DNA of 60,817 bases from a candidate division KSB1 bacterium (GCA_022566355.1 JADFJB010000009.1:1-60817); one strand, 5' to 3'. Numbered from the stretch's first letter, positions 50,649 through 59,894 are shown. Numbers and translations are program-made. The notes: generated by a model from the sequence alone, not told the origin.

Positions 50649-51749
50649 ATGTTAGGTTACAAATTTTCCAAATATATTCCTCAAAAAGACAATAAAACTC
50701 CCTTTGATAAGCTCTTCGATCTGTTCATGCAAACGTTGGTTTACACTTCCGGGGGGGTTGCAGAAGCATTGCATTGGTTGAATACACTCGATCGGCAATA
50801 CAAAATTACTGACAACAAATATGGGATGGGTGACTTCATCCAGGATTTGAAGGATAAGGGATACGTAAAAGAAGACGCCCCGGGTAGTGAGAAATTTATT
50901 ATTACGGCAAGATCGGAACAGACGATACGTCGCAGGTCGTTGGAGGAAATATTCGGAAAACTAAAGAAAACTCAACTTGGTAATCATTCCACAAACTTTA
51001 CCGGAATGGGTGATGAACCCACTTCGGAACACAGAGAATTTCGATTTGGTGATTCCCTCGATCAAATTGCCATGACTGAATCCCTGAAGAATGCCCAGAT
51101 TAATCATGGCATTAATGATTTTAAACTCACTGAAGATGATCTTGAAGTCGTCGAAAACGAATTTAAAGCCCAAACCTCAACCGTATTGATGATTGATATT
51201 TCGCATTCGATGATTTTATATGGAGAAGATCGAATTACCCCGGCAAAAAAAGTTGCCATGGCATTATCTGAATTGATTACAACAAAATATCCCAAAGACA
51301 CGCTTGATGTGATTGTTTTTGGCAACGATGCCTGGCAAATTGAAATCAAAGATTTACCTTATTTGAAAGTCGGTCCTTACCACACAAATACAGTTGCCGG
51401 TTTGGAGTTATCGATGGATATTCTACGGCGTCGGCGTAATCCCAATAAACAGGTTTTTATGATAACCGATGGCAAACCCACATGTATTAAAGAAGGGTTA
51501 CGCTATTATAAAAATCCATTTGGTCTCGACCGCAAGATTGTGAACAAAACACTAAATTTGGCCGGACAATGCAGACGATTAAATGTTGTAATCACAACTT
51601 TTATGCTTGCTCGTGAGCCGTTTTTGCAGCAGTTTGTCCGGGAGTTTACCCGGGTAAACAGTGGCCGTGCATTTTATACGAGTTTAAAGGGGCTTGGAGA
51701 ATATATTTTTGAAGATTACGTTCGAAACCGGCGCAGCAGGGTTAGATAA
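50649..51749 (+). CDS. VWA-domain protein paired with MoxR-like ATPase
   Basis: The 366-residue product (ATG at 50649 preferred over a TTG 15 bases earlier) has an N-terminal alpha-helical part (about 1-170) and a C-terminal von Willebrand factor A domain. The MIDAS metal site is visible as MIDISHSMILYGEDRITPAK (DxSxS), LDVIVFGNDAW with the distal Thr in HTNTVAGLEL, and MITDGKPTC. It is cytoplasmic with no signal peptide. It is followed at 30 bases by a AAA+ ATPase, the standard chelatase-like pair in which the VWA protein acts as adaptor, as in Mg-chelatase BchD/BchI or MoxR/VWA chaperones. The client is unknown. Confidence 0.85.
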   Translation: MLGYKFSKYIPQKDNKTPFDKLFDLFMQTLVYTSGGVAEALHWLNTLDRQYKITDNKYGMGDFIQDLKDKGYVKEDAPGSEKFIITARSEQTIRRRSLEEIFGKLKKTQLGNHSTNFTGMGDEPTSEHREFRFGDSLDQIAMTESLKNAQINHGINDFKLTEDDLEVVENEFKAQTSTVLMIDISHSMILYGEDRITPAKKVAMALSELITTKYPKDTLDVIVFGNDAWQIEIKDLPYLKVGPYHTNTVAGLELSMDILRRRRNPNKQVFMITDGKPTCIKEGLRYYKNPFGLDRKIVNKTLNLAGQCRRLNVVITTFMLAREPFLQQFVREFTRVNSGRAFYTSLKGLGEYIFEDYVRNRRSRVR

Positions 51750-51779
51750 TAATATTCATTCAATAAAACGGAATTTTGT

Positions 51780-53294
51780 ATGTCAGAAAATGTTTTGAAA
51801 ATAAATACTTTTGGTGAATTGAAATCCTCAGGTTATTCACGTACATTAATTAAAGATGAGTTACGAACAAATCTCATTAAGAAATTATCCACTAAAGAAA
51901 AAATATTTAAAGAAATTATCGGGTTTGACGAAACAGTCATTCCCGATATTCAAAGGGCGATTTTATCTCGTCACAATATTATTCTCTTAGGTTTAAGAGG
52001 CCAGGCAAAAACAAAAATTGCTCGTTTGATGGTGAATCTTTTGGATGAATATATCCCTATTGTGAAGGGTTCCGAGCTCAACGACGACCCATTTGCCCCG
52101 GTTTCACAGTTTGCTCGAGAACTTCTTGTCGAGCAAGGCGATGATACGCGTATCGATTGGTTGCATTATTCCCAGCGTTATACTGAAAAATTAGCAACTC
52201 CGGATGTTTCAATTGCTGATTTGATAGGAGATGTGGATCCTATTAAAGCTGCCTCTTTGAAACTTCATTACTCCGATGAGCGCGTTATCCATTTTGGATT
52301 AATCCCGAGGTCCCATCGCTGTATTTTTGTGATCAATGAATTGCCGGATCTGCAGGCAAGAATCCAGGTAGCTTTATTTAATATTTTGCAGGAAAGCGAT
52401 GTTCAAATTCGCGGATTTAAAATAAGATTGCCCCTTGATATGCAATTCATATTTACTGCAAATCCGGAAGATTATACCAATCGCGGCGCTATTGTTACAC
52501 CCTTAAAGGATCGTTTGGAAAGTCAGATTTTAACTCATTATCCCAAATCGATTTCCATTGCAAAGCAGATCACCCGGCAAGAAGCACGGTTACATGAAGA
52601 ACAGAAAATATTGGTTGATGTTCCAGAACTGGCAGAGAATTTGATCGAACAGATTGCATTTGAAGCCAGGAAAAGTGAATATGTCGATCCGAAGAGCGGC
52701 GTCTCGGCGCGACTAACTATTACGGCATATGAAAACCTGGTTAGTTCCGCGGAAAGGCGTGCAATTTTGTGTGGTGAAGAAAAAACGGTTGTAAGGATAT
52801 CTGATTTTTGGGGTGTAGTTTCTGCCATAACCGGTAAGATCGAACTCGTGTATGAAGGGGAATTGGAAGGTCCGGCAAAAGTCGCACAGTATTTGATAGG
52901 CAAATCGATTCGAACCCTCTTTCCTAACTATTTTCCGGATCCTGAAAAACATCGACGTAACCCGCAGACCAGTCCGTTTAAAAGTATTATCGAATGGTTT
53001 GGACAAGGAAACGAGTTGGATATTTTAAATGATTGTTCACAAAGTGAATATATTAAGACATTGGAAAAAATTCCGGGGCTTAAAAAAATTGTCGACCGTT
53101 TTCAATCCAATTCTAAACCTGAACACCGCTACTTACACATGGAATATATTCTCCATGGTCTGGCAGAGTTTTCATTTTTAAGCAAGAACCAATTGGAAAG
53201 AGGATTGCAATTTAAGGATTTGATCAGCAGTATGCTGCCACTATCTGATGAGGAGGACAAAGATCCATTCCTGGATGAAGAAAGGGTTAATTAA
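51780..53294 (+). CDS. Mg-chelatase/MoxR-like AAA+ ATPase
   Basis: The 504-residue product has a P-loop ILLGLRGQAKTKIARLM (Ala in place of the usual second Gly), the Walker B-like CIFVINELPDLQARIQVALF (Asn-Glu in place of Asp-Glu) and sensor 1 DMQFIFTANPEDYTNRG. These substitutions recur in this subfamily as I know it. Residues about 60-270 form the AAA+ module; the C-terminal half is helical and carries an acidic end (LSDEEDKDPFLDEER). With the VWA protein it would form a chelatase- or chaperone-type complex driven by ATP. Not cobalt- or Mg-chelatase specific: no other tetrapyrrole genes are near. Confidence 0.85.
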   Translation: MSENVLKINTFGELKSSGYSRTLIKDELRTNLIKKLSTKEKIFKEIIGFDETVIPDIQRAILSRHNIILLGLRGQAKTKIARLMVNLLDEYIPIVKGSELNDDPFAPVSQFARELLVEQGDDTRIDWLHYSQRYTEKLATPDVSIADLIGDVDPIKAASLKLHYSDERVIHFGLIPRSHRCIFVINELPDLQARIQVALFNILQESDVQIRGFKIRLPLDMQFIFTANPEDYTNRGAIVTPLKDRLESQILTHYPKSISIAKQITRQEARLHEEQKILVDVPELAENLIEQIAFEARKSEYVDPKSGVSARLTITAYENLVSSAERRAILCGEEKTVVRISDFWGVVSAITGKIELVYEGELEGPAKVAQYLIGKSIRTLFPNYFPDPEKHRRNPQTSPFKSIIEWFGQGNELDILNDCSQSEYIKTLEKIPGLKKIVDRFQSNSKPEHRYLHMEYILHGLAEFSFLSKNQLERGLQFKDLISSMLPLSDEEDKDPFLDEERVN

Positions 53295-53310
53295 ATTAGG
53301 GCAGGAGCAG

Positions 53311-53875
53311 TTACGGAATTTCTGCTTTATCTTTCATTTGTTTTAATAATAATTCGATTTTCAATTCCCTGGCCCATATGTTCAAATAATTGTAATCTAT
53401 GTTTTTAAATTGAACCTCATAAACCCGCATTGCATCTGTAAATTGTTTTTCACTTCCATCTGTAAGCTTTGCACATCGAAGTTTTGCTAATATTGTATCT
53501 TCGGGTCTTGAGATTTTTAATTCAACTCCGGTAAATTCTTCCAAATATCTTCTTGAAAATCTAGATTGATCAAATGGATCATTTGTTAAAATCCAAAAAT
53601 CTACTTTATCTCCATCTTGTATATCGAGCAAATTAAACATAGTGTGATTGTCAATTGCTTCATAAATGCTGTCTTCATCCAAGTAATATTCAGGGGACGG
53701 AAAAATCTTTTTCAATTGTTTTACCACTTTTTTATTAATCGCAATTACTATATCAATATCGTGGGTAGATCGAGGTCTCCTTGCAGGCTGGAACAATTGA
53801 ACCCGTAAACATATATTCTATGCGTATATTTTTAAGGGCAGAAATAACTTTTCTCAATAATTCCTGTTGTGACAT
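53311..53875 (-). pseudogene. Nucleotidyltransferase-fold protein with frameshift near its start
   Basis: From ATG 53875 the minus strand reads MSQQELLRKVISALKNIRIE, then YMFTGSIV, and then loses frame. The other frame picks up at about 53796 with RRPRSTHDIDIVIAINKKVV and stays open to 53311. GSIV...RSTHDIDIVI is the split nucleotidyltransferase motif (Gly-Ser and Asp-x-Asp). The remainder (VDFWILTNDPF, LKISRPEDTILAKLRCAKL, FTDAMRVYEVQ) matches this type of protein. A shift of one base near 53800 would restore the gene. Otherwise a short protein from a TTG at 53796 would lack the first motif. It overlaps the small upstream gene by 22 bases. Confidence 0.65.
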
Positions 53876-54069
53876 TTATCTAACCGTCTCATGAGTAATT
53901 GCTTAAATTCTACTTCCGAAAGATCGGGGAATTGTTTTCGAAGTCCATAAATAAATAACTCTTTACTAAACTCAGACAATTCAAATGCTTTCATCAATCT
54001 TTTTTCAGGTCCCATATTGCGAAGTGTTTGAATATAGATTTTATGATTCGGGTATTTTTTAGGATTCAT
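53854..54069 (-). CDS. Small partner protein of the nucleotidyltransferase
   Basis: The 71-residue product has no named domain that I am sure of. It is helical and ends MRRLDKCHNRNY, with FELSEFSKELFIYGLRKQFP in the middle. I recall this pattern (a helical protein ending in NRNY before a nucleotidyltransferase gene) from many bacterial genomes, where the two form a conserved pair, possibly a toxin-antitoxin system; that function is not shown. Its stop overlaps the start of the broken nucleotidyltransferase gene, consistent with translational coupling. The 310 bases upstream (54070-54386) hold no gene. Confidence 0.65.
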   Translation of the reverse strand: MNPKKYPNHKIYIQTLRNMGPEKRLMKAFELSEFSKELFIYGLRKQFPDLSEVEFKQLLMRRLDKCHNRNY

Positions 54070-54386
54070 TATTTATTTCATCTTCAATAATCAAATTAAC
54101 ATGCGGCTAGCAAAAATCTATCGATAATATTAAGAAGTGTCAATAATTATTCCAAATTAGATTTCTCAAATTAATTGCAGTCTTGTATTTTAATATTCTC
54201 ATTCATATTTTAATTGACTGTGTTTCATTTTTGATTTCATTCTAAAAGTGGGATACCGATCTCATCACTTTCATAAGTAAAGTATATGTTTTAGGCGTCA
54301 ATTTTTTTTGGAAAAGCGATGGAATCGGTTTTTAGAATAGATTAATTTTTAAGTTAGATTAGAATTAACAATATCCCAGGTTTATC

Positions 54387-55151
54387 ATGGCTGATCAGTC
54401 TGAAGTAAAATTTTCGATTCAAAACCAAACAGCGATTGTTACATTAAATCGTCCTGAGATTCATAATGCTGTGAATGAAGCAGTGATGGATCAATTGGAG
54501 TCTATATTATCTGAGATTGAGCAGGATAAGGAAATTCGTTCGATGATTCTAACCGGCAGTGGAGACAAAACCTTTTGCGCCGGGGGAGATCTGGCTTTTT
54601 TTGCAGAACTTACAACGCGCATGGAAGGCCAACAGGTTTCCGAAAGAATGCAGGCAATATTGGACCGGATTTGGAACAGTAACAAAGTATCAATTGCTGC
54701 TGTTAATGGACAAGCGCTTGGCGGCGGTTGTGAAATTCTTACAGCTTGTCATTTCCGTATCGCGGCGAAGCATGCCACTCTCTGTTATCGACAGGCTAAA
54801 AATGGAATCATTACCGGTTGGGGTGGTGGCGTTCGACTTTTTCAATTGATTGGCCGGCAGCGTGGATTGCGGCTTCTGTTAACCTCGGAATCGGTTAATG
54901 TTGAACAAGCCTACAAAATGGGTCTCGTAGATTTCATCGTTGATTCCGATCAATTGCTTCCAGCTAGCATGGAATTTGCTGAGAAGATTCAACGAAATTC
55001 TCGGGAAACAAATTCAGCATTTTTGCAGATTGCCCGCTCTTTTGGCAATACTGAATTAGAGCAGACTAAGAGTCTCGAAAAAGAGGCATTTTTAGATCTT
55101 TGGGTTAGTAATGAATTCAGACAATTTTTGAAAAGGTTTGTGAAAGAGTAG
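54387..55151 (+). CDS. Enoyl-CoA hydratase/isomerase (crotonase) family protein
   Basis: The 254-residue product has the crotonase oxyanion-hole motifs TLNRPEIHNAVNEAVMDQLE, CAGGDLAFFAEL and GQALGGGCEILTACHFRIA. In the catalytic region, where hydratases have PE and a second Glu, it reads YRQAKNGIITGWGGGVRLF, so both acid residues seem to be missing. That and the WGGGVRL sequence recall the ethyl/methylmalonyl-CoA decarboxylase branch (ECHDC1-like) more than true hydratases; this is inference. It is not MenB, although it lies just upstream of the menaquinone genes. It is probably separately transcribed, with a 140-base gap to menG. Confidence 0.88.
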   Translation: MADQSEVKFSIQNQTAIVTLNRPEIHNAVNEAVMDQLESILSEIEQDKEIRSMILTGSGDKTFCAGGDLAFFAELTTRMEGQQVSERMQAILDRIWNSNKVSIAAVNGQALGGGCEILTACHFRIAAKHATLCYRQAKNGIITGWGGGVRLFQLIGRQRGLRLLLTSESVNVEQAYKMGLVDFIVDSDQLLPASMEFAEKIQRNSRETNSAFLQIARSFGNTELEQTKSLEKEAFLDLWVSNEFRQFLKRFVKE

Positions 55152-55294
55152 ATAATAAATATTTACTAAAATGCAAATTGGTTCGTCCATCATGAAGGCC
55201 TGAAATCCCTTGCTTTTACGGTCTTTGAATCTTACTTTAACCCCTACTTTACACATTGAATACAATATAATACGAATAGTAAAACGAGTAATAT

Positions 55295-56026
55295 ATGTCA
55301 GAAGAGATTCTAACATTAGAGCCGAAGATTCCTTCTCGATATGAATCCTACAAAATGTTTAATCGCATCGCAGTTCGTTATGATTTTTTGAATCATTTTC
55401 TTTCTGCGGGACAAGATTATCGCTGGCGCAAGAAAGCGGTCAAATTATTAAAGAATGTTCCTAATCAAAAAATACTAGACCTGGCTTGTGGAACCGGTGA
55501 TATCGCACTCACAGCATTAAAGCATAATCCTAATGTGGATTTCTGTATTGGGGTTGATCCGGCTATCGATATGCTGGCGATCGGTGAAGAAAAAAACCGC
55601 GAAAGAAATTTAGAGGGTCGCTTTGAATTAATTCAGGGTGATGGCGCTGAAATACCAATTGCTTCCAATTCATTGGATGCAGTCTTAATGGCATTCGGTA
55701 TTCGAAATGTAGAGAATTTTGAAAAATGTCTTTTGGAGATGTACCGTGTATTAAAGCCTGGTGGAAGAGTAATTATTTTGGAATTCTCGTTACCTGAAAA
55801 TTTTATGATCAAAATTCTTTACTTGTTTTATTTTAGATATATACTTCCGCATCTGGGTGGTTTCATTTCGGGCGATAAAAGTGCGTACAAATATTTAAAC
55901 CGAACAGTTGAAACTTTTTCATATGGAGAAGCATTTTGTGAAAAACTAGAAGAAGTAGATTTTATCCACATTCACATGTCCAAGCTTAGTTTTGGCATTT
56001 CAACAATATATGTGGGAGATAAATGA
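55295..56026 (+). CDS. menG: Demethylmenaquinone methyltransferase (UbiE/MenG)
   Basis: C-methylates demethylmenaquinone, the last step to menaquinone. The 243-residue product has RYDFLNHFLSAGQDYRWRKK (the UbiE signature start), motif I ILDLACGTGDIALTALKH, IGVDPAIDMLAIGEEK, IQGDGAEIPIASNSLDAVLM, and the diagnostic AFGIRNVENFEKCLLEMYRV with LKPGGRVIILEFSLPE. The C-terminal block GEAFCEKLEEVDF closes the fold. First gene of the men cluster here; the start ATG lies 143 bases after the crotonase gene. A Phd/VapC pair separates it from menF. Confidence 0.95.
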   Translation: MSEEILTLEPKIPSRYESYKMFNRIAVRYDFLNHFLSAGQDYRWRKKAVKLLKNVPNQKILDLACGTGDIALTALKHNPNVDFCIGVDPAIDMLAIGEEKNRERNLEGRFELIQGDGAEIPIASNSLDAVLMAFGIRNVENFEKCLLEMYRVLKPGGRVIILEFSLPENFMIKILYLFYFRYILPHLGGFISGDKSAYKYLNRTVETFSYGEAFCEKLEEVDFIHIHMSKLSFGISTIYVGDK

Positions 56027-56060
56027 AAAAATTTATGTTGAAACAAAAAAGTAAAGAATT

Positions 56061-56297
56061 ATGACTACAATTAGTTTAGATGAAATTGCAAGAGATTTAA
56101 AAAAATTTTTTAAACGAGTTCAAAAAGGAGAATCTTTTTTCGTTACTAAAAATGACCAAACTATAGCTGAAATTCAACCTATACATTCAAATTCAGATAA
56201 ATCACGTCCTTATGGATTATGCTCAGGAGAATTTGTTGTGCCAGATGATTTTGACGATGAATTGCCTGAAGAGATAATTAGACTATTTGAAAAATAA
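56061..56297 (+). CDS. Phd/YefM-type antitoxin
   Basis: The 78-residue product begins with the Phd-fold DNA-binding part (TTISLDEIARDLKKFFKRVQ, then KGESFFVTKNDQTIAEIQP), followed by an acidic C-terminal tail (FVVPDDFDDELPEEIIRLFE) that would bind and block the PIN toxin. It should also repress the pair. The stop is directly followed by the toxin ATG (0-base gap). No typical promoter was seen in the 34 bases after menG, so transcription may come from the men operon. Confidence 0.88.
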   Translation: MTTISLDEIARDLKKFFKRVQKGESFFVTKNDQTIAEIQPIHSNSDKSRPYGLCSGEFVVPDDFDDELPEEIIRLFEK

Positions 56298-56681
56298 ATG
56301 AAGTATTTATTGGACACTCATATTTTTCTTTGGTTCATTAGCGGAGATAAAAGGTTGCCAATTCATATGAAGCGAGGAATATGTGAAGCTAATAATGAAG
56401 TTTATTTGAGCGTTGTGTCTATTTGGGAATCAATTATAAAACAAAAACTAGGTAAGTTAATATTGCCAAAGCCAGCTTCTGTTTATTTACCAAAACAGCG
56501 TGAAAAACATTCAATTTCCAGTTTACCTTTGACTGAACCAAGTGTTGCTAAATTGGATGAATTACCCCAAATCCACAAGGATCCATTTGATCGTATTTTA
56601 ATTTGCCAGTCTATTCAATTTAATTTAACAATTATGACAGTTGATAAAATGATTAAGTTATATACAGACAAAACATTCTGA
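56298..56681 (+). CDS. PIN-domain toxin, VapC family
   Basis: A 127-residue ribonuclease of the VapC type. Acidic active-site residues are in LLDTHIFLWF (first Asp), VSIWESIIKQKLG (Glu), HKDPFDRILICQ (Asp) and MTVDKMIKLY (last Asp). It matches the DTHxxLW subtype that pairs with Phd antitoxins. The pair is inserted between menG and menF in the same direction, with only 27 bases to menF, so it does not obviously stop expression of the men genes. Confidence 0.9.
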   Translation: MKYLLDTHIFLWFISGDKRLPIHMKRGICEANNEVYLSVVSIWESIIKQKLGKLILPKPASVYLPKQREKHSISSLPLTEPSVAKLDELPQIHKDPFDRILICQSIQFNLTIMTVDKMIKLYTDKTF

Positions 56682-56708
56682 GATCATCTATTAATTCATC
56701 ATATTATT

Positions 56709-58127
56709 ATGTCTATATCCAATCCGGAAATAAATACTCCCTTTAAGTATCTGTCAGACGAAGCCATTGAAACACAAATTCGTCAAACACTTCAAATAGC
56801 TCAAAGCAATGGCAATGGCAGGGATTTGCCGGTCCCCGTTATTATCACTTTGGAATTTGATAAAATCGATATTTTATCCTGGCTGCAAAGCGTGAATCAA
56901 ACGCCAAAAGTATATTGGTGCAGTAGAGATAATGGTTTTGAGATCGGAGGCATTGGCTCAACCATAACAGTAACTACCCAAGATCCGGAATTGCTTCCAA
57001 AGAAGCTTGCTCTCATCGAAGAGATGATCCACAACAGCCCTGAAAACTCTAAGATCGGATTTATTGGCGGAACAAATTTTGATTTAACTTCAAAGAAAAA
57101 CTCAAACTGGCAGAATTTTCCGACACTTTGGTTTGTGCTTCCGGAAGTATTTATTCATCGCCAGAATGATAGCTATTTTATCAGTATTTCTTCATTATTT
57201 GACAATGGAAGAAGTATTGCAGACTTGAAGTTAGATTTGATGAATAAAATAAAAAGCTTGGATTTTTCAAATGGCAAGGTGGTTGAAGCATCTTGGCCGA
57301 AAGTACTTTCCAGAACTAATTATCCTGAATGGCCGGAATGGCAAACGAATGTTCAAGAATCCCTCAAAAAAATTAAGGATCGAGAGATTGAGAAGGTAGT
57401 TTTAGCAAGAAGAACAGATTTGAAATTCTCTCATCAAATCAGTTGGGAAAAGGTCGTAAGGGCTTTTAAGAAACGGAATAAGAATTGTTTTATTTACTGT
57501 TTCCAGCCTATCGATGGTGTGAACTTCCTTGGAGCAACTCCGGAGAGATTATTCAAGACAAAGGGTCGAACACTGTTAAGTGAAGCGGTTTCGGGAACCA
57601 TCCCGCGGTCAGAATCACCTGTTGAAGATATGGAATCCGGAAACTATTTACTCAACAGTGAAAAAAATCTCCACGAGCATGAATTTGTTGTAGATGCAAT
57701 CAAAAAAATCAAGAATCGTTTATGCGATAACATTTATGCCCAACCATCTCCGAGCTTGTTAAAATTAACCAATGTCCATCATTTATATACCAGGATATCA
57801 GGAAAGCTCAGAGATAACGTTTCAACATATGATATTTTGTCCACTTTGCACCCCACTCCTGCCGTTGGCGGAACGCCAAGATCCAAGGCTCTCAATTTGA
57901 TTAATAAGTTAGAGCCCTTTGATCGTGGTTGGTATGCCGCCCCAATCGGAATCATCTGCCGGGATTGGTCTGAAATTGTAATAGCCCTTCGGTCGGTTTT
58001 ACTGGTTGGTAATTCCGCCAGGATATTTGCCGGAGCCGGGATTGTCCAGGGCTCCGAACCAAGAGCGGAGTGGGACGAGTTGGAAAGTAAAATATCCATC
58101 GCATTAGATATCCTCAACGAGAAATGA
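56709..58127 (+). CDS. menF: Isochorismate synthase
   Basis: Converts chorismate to isochorismate, the committed step of menaquinone synthesis by the Men route. The 472-residue product has the chorismate-binding domain in its second half: KIKDREIEKVVLARRTDLKF, FLGATPERLFKTKGRTLLSE, AVSGTIPRSESP, HEHEFVVDAIKKI, TNVHHLYTRISGKL, LHPTPAVGGTPRSKAL and GWYAAPIGIICRDWSEIVIA, FAGAGIVQGSEPRAEWDELE. The N-terminal part is the less conserved half. Its chorismate comes from aroC, 40 kb upstream. The stop is 3 bases from the menD start. Confidence 0.95.
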   Translation: MSISNPEINTPFKYLSDEAIETQIRQTLQIAQSNGNGRDLPVPVIITLEFDKIDILSWLQSVNQTPKVYWCSRDNGFEIGGIGSTITVTTQDPELLPKKLALIEEMIHNSPENSKIGFIGGTNFDLTSKKNSNWQNFPTLWFVLPEVFIHRQNDSYFISISSLFDNGRSIADLKLDLMNKIKSLDFSNGKVVEASWPKVLSRTNYPEWPEWQTNVQESLKKIKDREIEKVVLARRTDLKFSHQISWEKVVRAFKKRNKNCFIYCFQPIDGVNFLGATPERLFKTKGRTLLSEAVSGTIPRSESPVEDMESGNYLLNSEKNLHEHEFVVDAIKKIKNRLCDNIYAQPSPSLLKLTNVHHLYTRISGKLRDNVSTYDILSTLHPTPAVGGTPRSKALNLINKLEPFDRGWYAAPIGIICRDWSEIVIALRSVLLVGNSARIFAGAGIVQGSEPRAEWDELESKISIALDILNEK

Positions 58128-58130
58128 TTT

Positions 58131-59894
58131 GTGAACCCACCCAACATTAATTACGTTTGGTCAGAAATTCTCATCGAAGAGTTGGTTCGAAACGGGGTTT
58201 GCCGTTTTATTATTTCACCAGGTTCTCGTAATTCACCGCTTGTAATCGCCGCGGCTAAAAATCCAAAATCTCAAACAATAATACATACGGATGAACGGGG
58301 AGCGGCTTTTTACGCCCTTGGATATGCGAAAGCCATTGGCAAACCGGCAGTATTGATTGCGACATCCGGGACCGCCAATGCAAATTATTATCCGGCAGTA
58401 ATCGAAGCGAGTAGAGCGTCAGTACCTATGATCCTGCTCACTTCAGACCGGCCTGTCGAGCTTCGGGATACGGACGCGCCACAAACTATGAACCAGGTGA
58501 ATCTCTACGGCCAGTTTGTCCGATGGAGTTTTGATCTGCCAGCTCCCTCCACAGAAATTGAACCTCAATTCGTACTAACCACTGTTGACCAGGCGGTTTA
58601 TCGATCTATTCGTTCGCCGTCAGGACCCGTCCAATTAAATTGCCAGTTCAGGGAACCCCTTGACCCACGAGCGACCTGGAATGATTTTTCTATTTATTTG
58701 CAGCCAATAAAGAATTGGGAAACTGCCGAAAAGCCTTTTACCGAATACTGTATCCCTATTCTTGGTATGGAAGATAAAACAATAAATGAGAGTATTGCCA
58801 GGATCACAAATTCCCAAAAAAGTTTGATTATTGCCGGACCTATGCATGGTTTCACCAACAATGAAAACATCACAAAGGCAGCAGAAATGTTAGGTATGCC
58901 GTTAATGGCAGATGTAAGCTCCGGATTGAGATTTGGCGGAAAAGGTTCAGCGAACGTCATGGTTCATTATGATTCTGTATTGCGGACTCCCGAATTTATT
59001 GAACAAAATAAACCGGATTTGGTACTTCAACTCGGAGGGCTGCCGGTTTCAAAACCGTTAAGCACATATCTTGAGCAATTTAAACCGGAAACTATTTACG
59101 TAAATGATTCCCCTTTTCGACAAGATCCCTTTCACCAGGTCAGCCACCGCATTGAAATGAATCCACATGATTTCTGCAAAACATTAATCGAAAAAGGTGT
59201 CACAGCTTCCTCACAACTTTTACAATCTTTTGGAAAAGCCGAGCAAGTTGCTGAAGCTACACTAAATGAAATATTCAGCGAAGAAAATACTCTTTCTGAG
59301 TTGGTTGTTGCCCGAATGATCGTCAAGAATTTGCCTGAAAATCATAACCTGTTTGCAGCGAATAGCATGCCGATTCGTGATTTGGATGCCAGTGGCTTGA
59401 AACGTGATGCTAAACTAAATTTTGGAGTGAATCGTGGTGTGAATGGCATCGACGGCACAATCGCAACAGCAGTTGGTTTTGCAGCCGGCAATGGCCGGCC
59501 AACGACGGTAGTTTTGGGCGATCTTGCCATGCTGCATGATCTGAATTCACTTTTGTTGGTACGAAATACTGAAATCCAAATGACTATTGTGTTGATCAAC
59601 AATAACGGCGGCGGGATTTTTTCATTTTTACCTATTGTTCAATCGACCGAAACCTTTGAGGAATTTTTTGCCACTCCCAATGACATAACCTTTGAACATA
59701 CGGCCGCACAATTCGATCTGAATTATTGCAAGCCAACTTCAATAATAGAATGTAAAGAGATGTTGTTGCAAGCAACTTCCGGTGAGGAATCTGTGATAAT
59801 TGAAATCCAAACAGATCGCCAGGAAAATGTGCGGCAACATCAATCTGTCTGGGATCAAATTTCTTCTGCAATTCGCACATCCCTGCATGACTGA
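58131..59894 (+). CDS. menD: 2-succinyl-5-enolpyruvyl-6-hydroxy-3-cyclohexene-1-carboxylate synthase
   Basis: Thiamine-diphosphate enzyme joining isochorismate and 2-oxoglutarate. The 587-residue product starts with GTG at 58131. The N-terminal domain shows IISPGSRNSPLVIAAAKNPK and HTDERGAAFYALGYAKA (the catalytic Glu), ATSGTANANYYPAVIEASRA and SDRPVELRDTDAPQTMNQ. The C-terminal ThDP/Mg domain shows NRGVNGIDGTIATAVGFAAG, VVLGDLAMLHDLNSLLLVRN (GDLxxxHD) and INNNGGGIFSFLPI. All expected blocks are present. It overlaps menH by 8 bases. Confidence 0.96.
   Translation: MNPPNINYVWSEILIEELVRNGVCRFIISPGSRNSPLVIAAAKNPKSQTIIHTDERGAAFYALGYAKAIGKPAVLIATSGTANANYYPAVIEASRASVPMILLTSDRPVELRDTDAPQTMNQVNLYGQFVRWSFDLPAPSTEIEPQFVLTTVDQAVYRSIRSPSGPVQLNCQFREPLDPRATWNDFSIYLQPIKNWETAEKPFTEYCIPILGMEDKTINESIARITNSQKSLIIAGPMHGFTNNENITKAAEMLGMPLMADVSSGLRFGGKGSANVMVHYDSVLRTPEFIEQNKPDLVLQLGGLPVSKPLSTYLEQFKPETIYVNDSPFRQDPFHQVSHRIEMNPHDFCKTLIEKGVTASSQLLQSFGKAEQVAEATLNEIFSEENTLSELVVARMIVKNLPENHNLFAANSMPIRDLDASGLKRDAKLNFGVNRGVNGIDGTIATAVGFAAGNGRPTTVVLGDLAMLHDLNSLLLVRNTEIQMTIVLINNNGGGIFSFLPIVQSTETFEEFFATPNDITFEHTAAQFDLNYCKPTSIIECKEMLLQATSGEESVIIEIQTDRQENVRQHQSVWDQISSAIRTSLHD

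Noticed and set aside
59800-59886. A longer start for menH inside menD
   Set aside because: The extension overlaps the menD coding end by 95 bases and does not resemble MenH; ATG 59887 gives the usual N-terminus.
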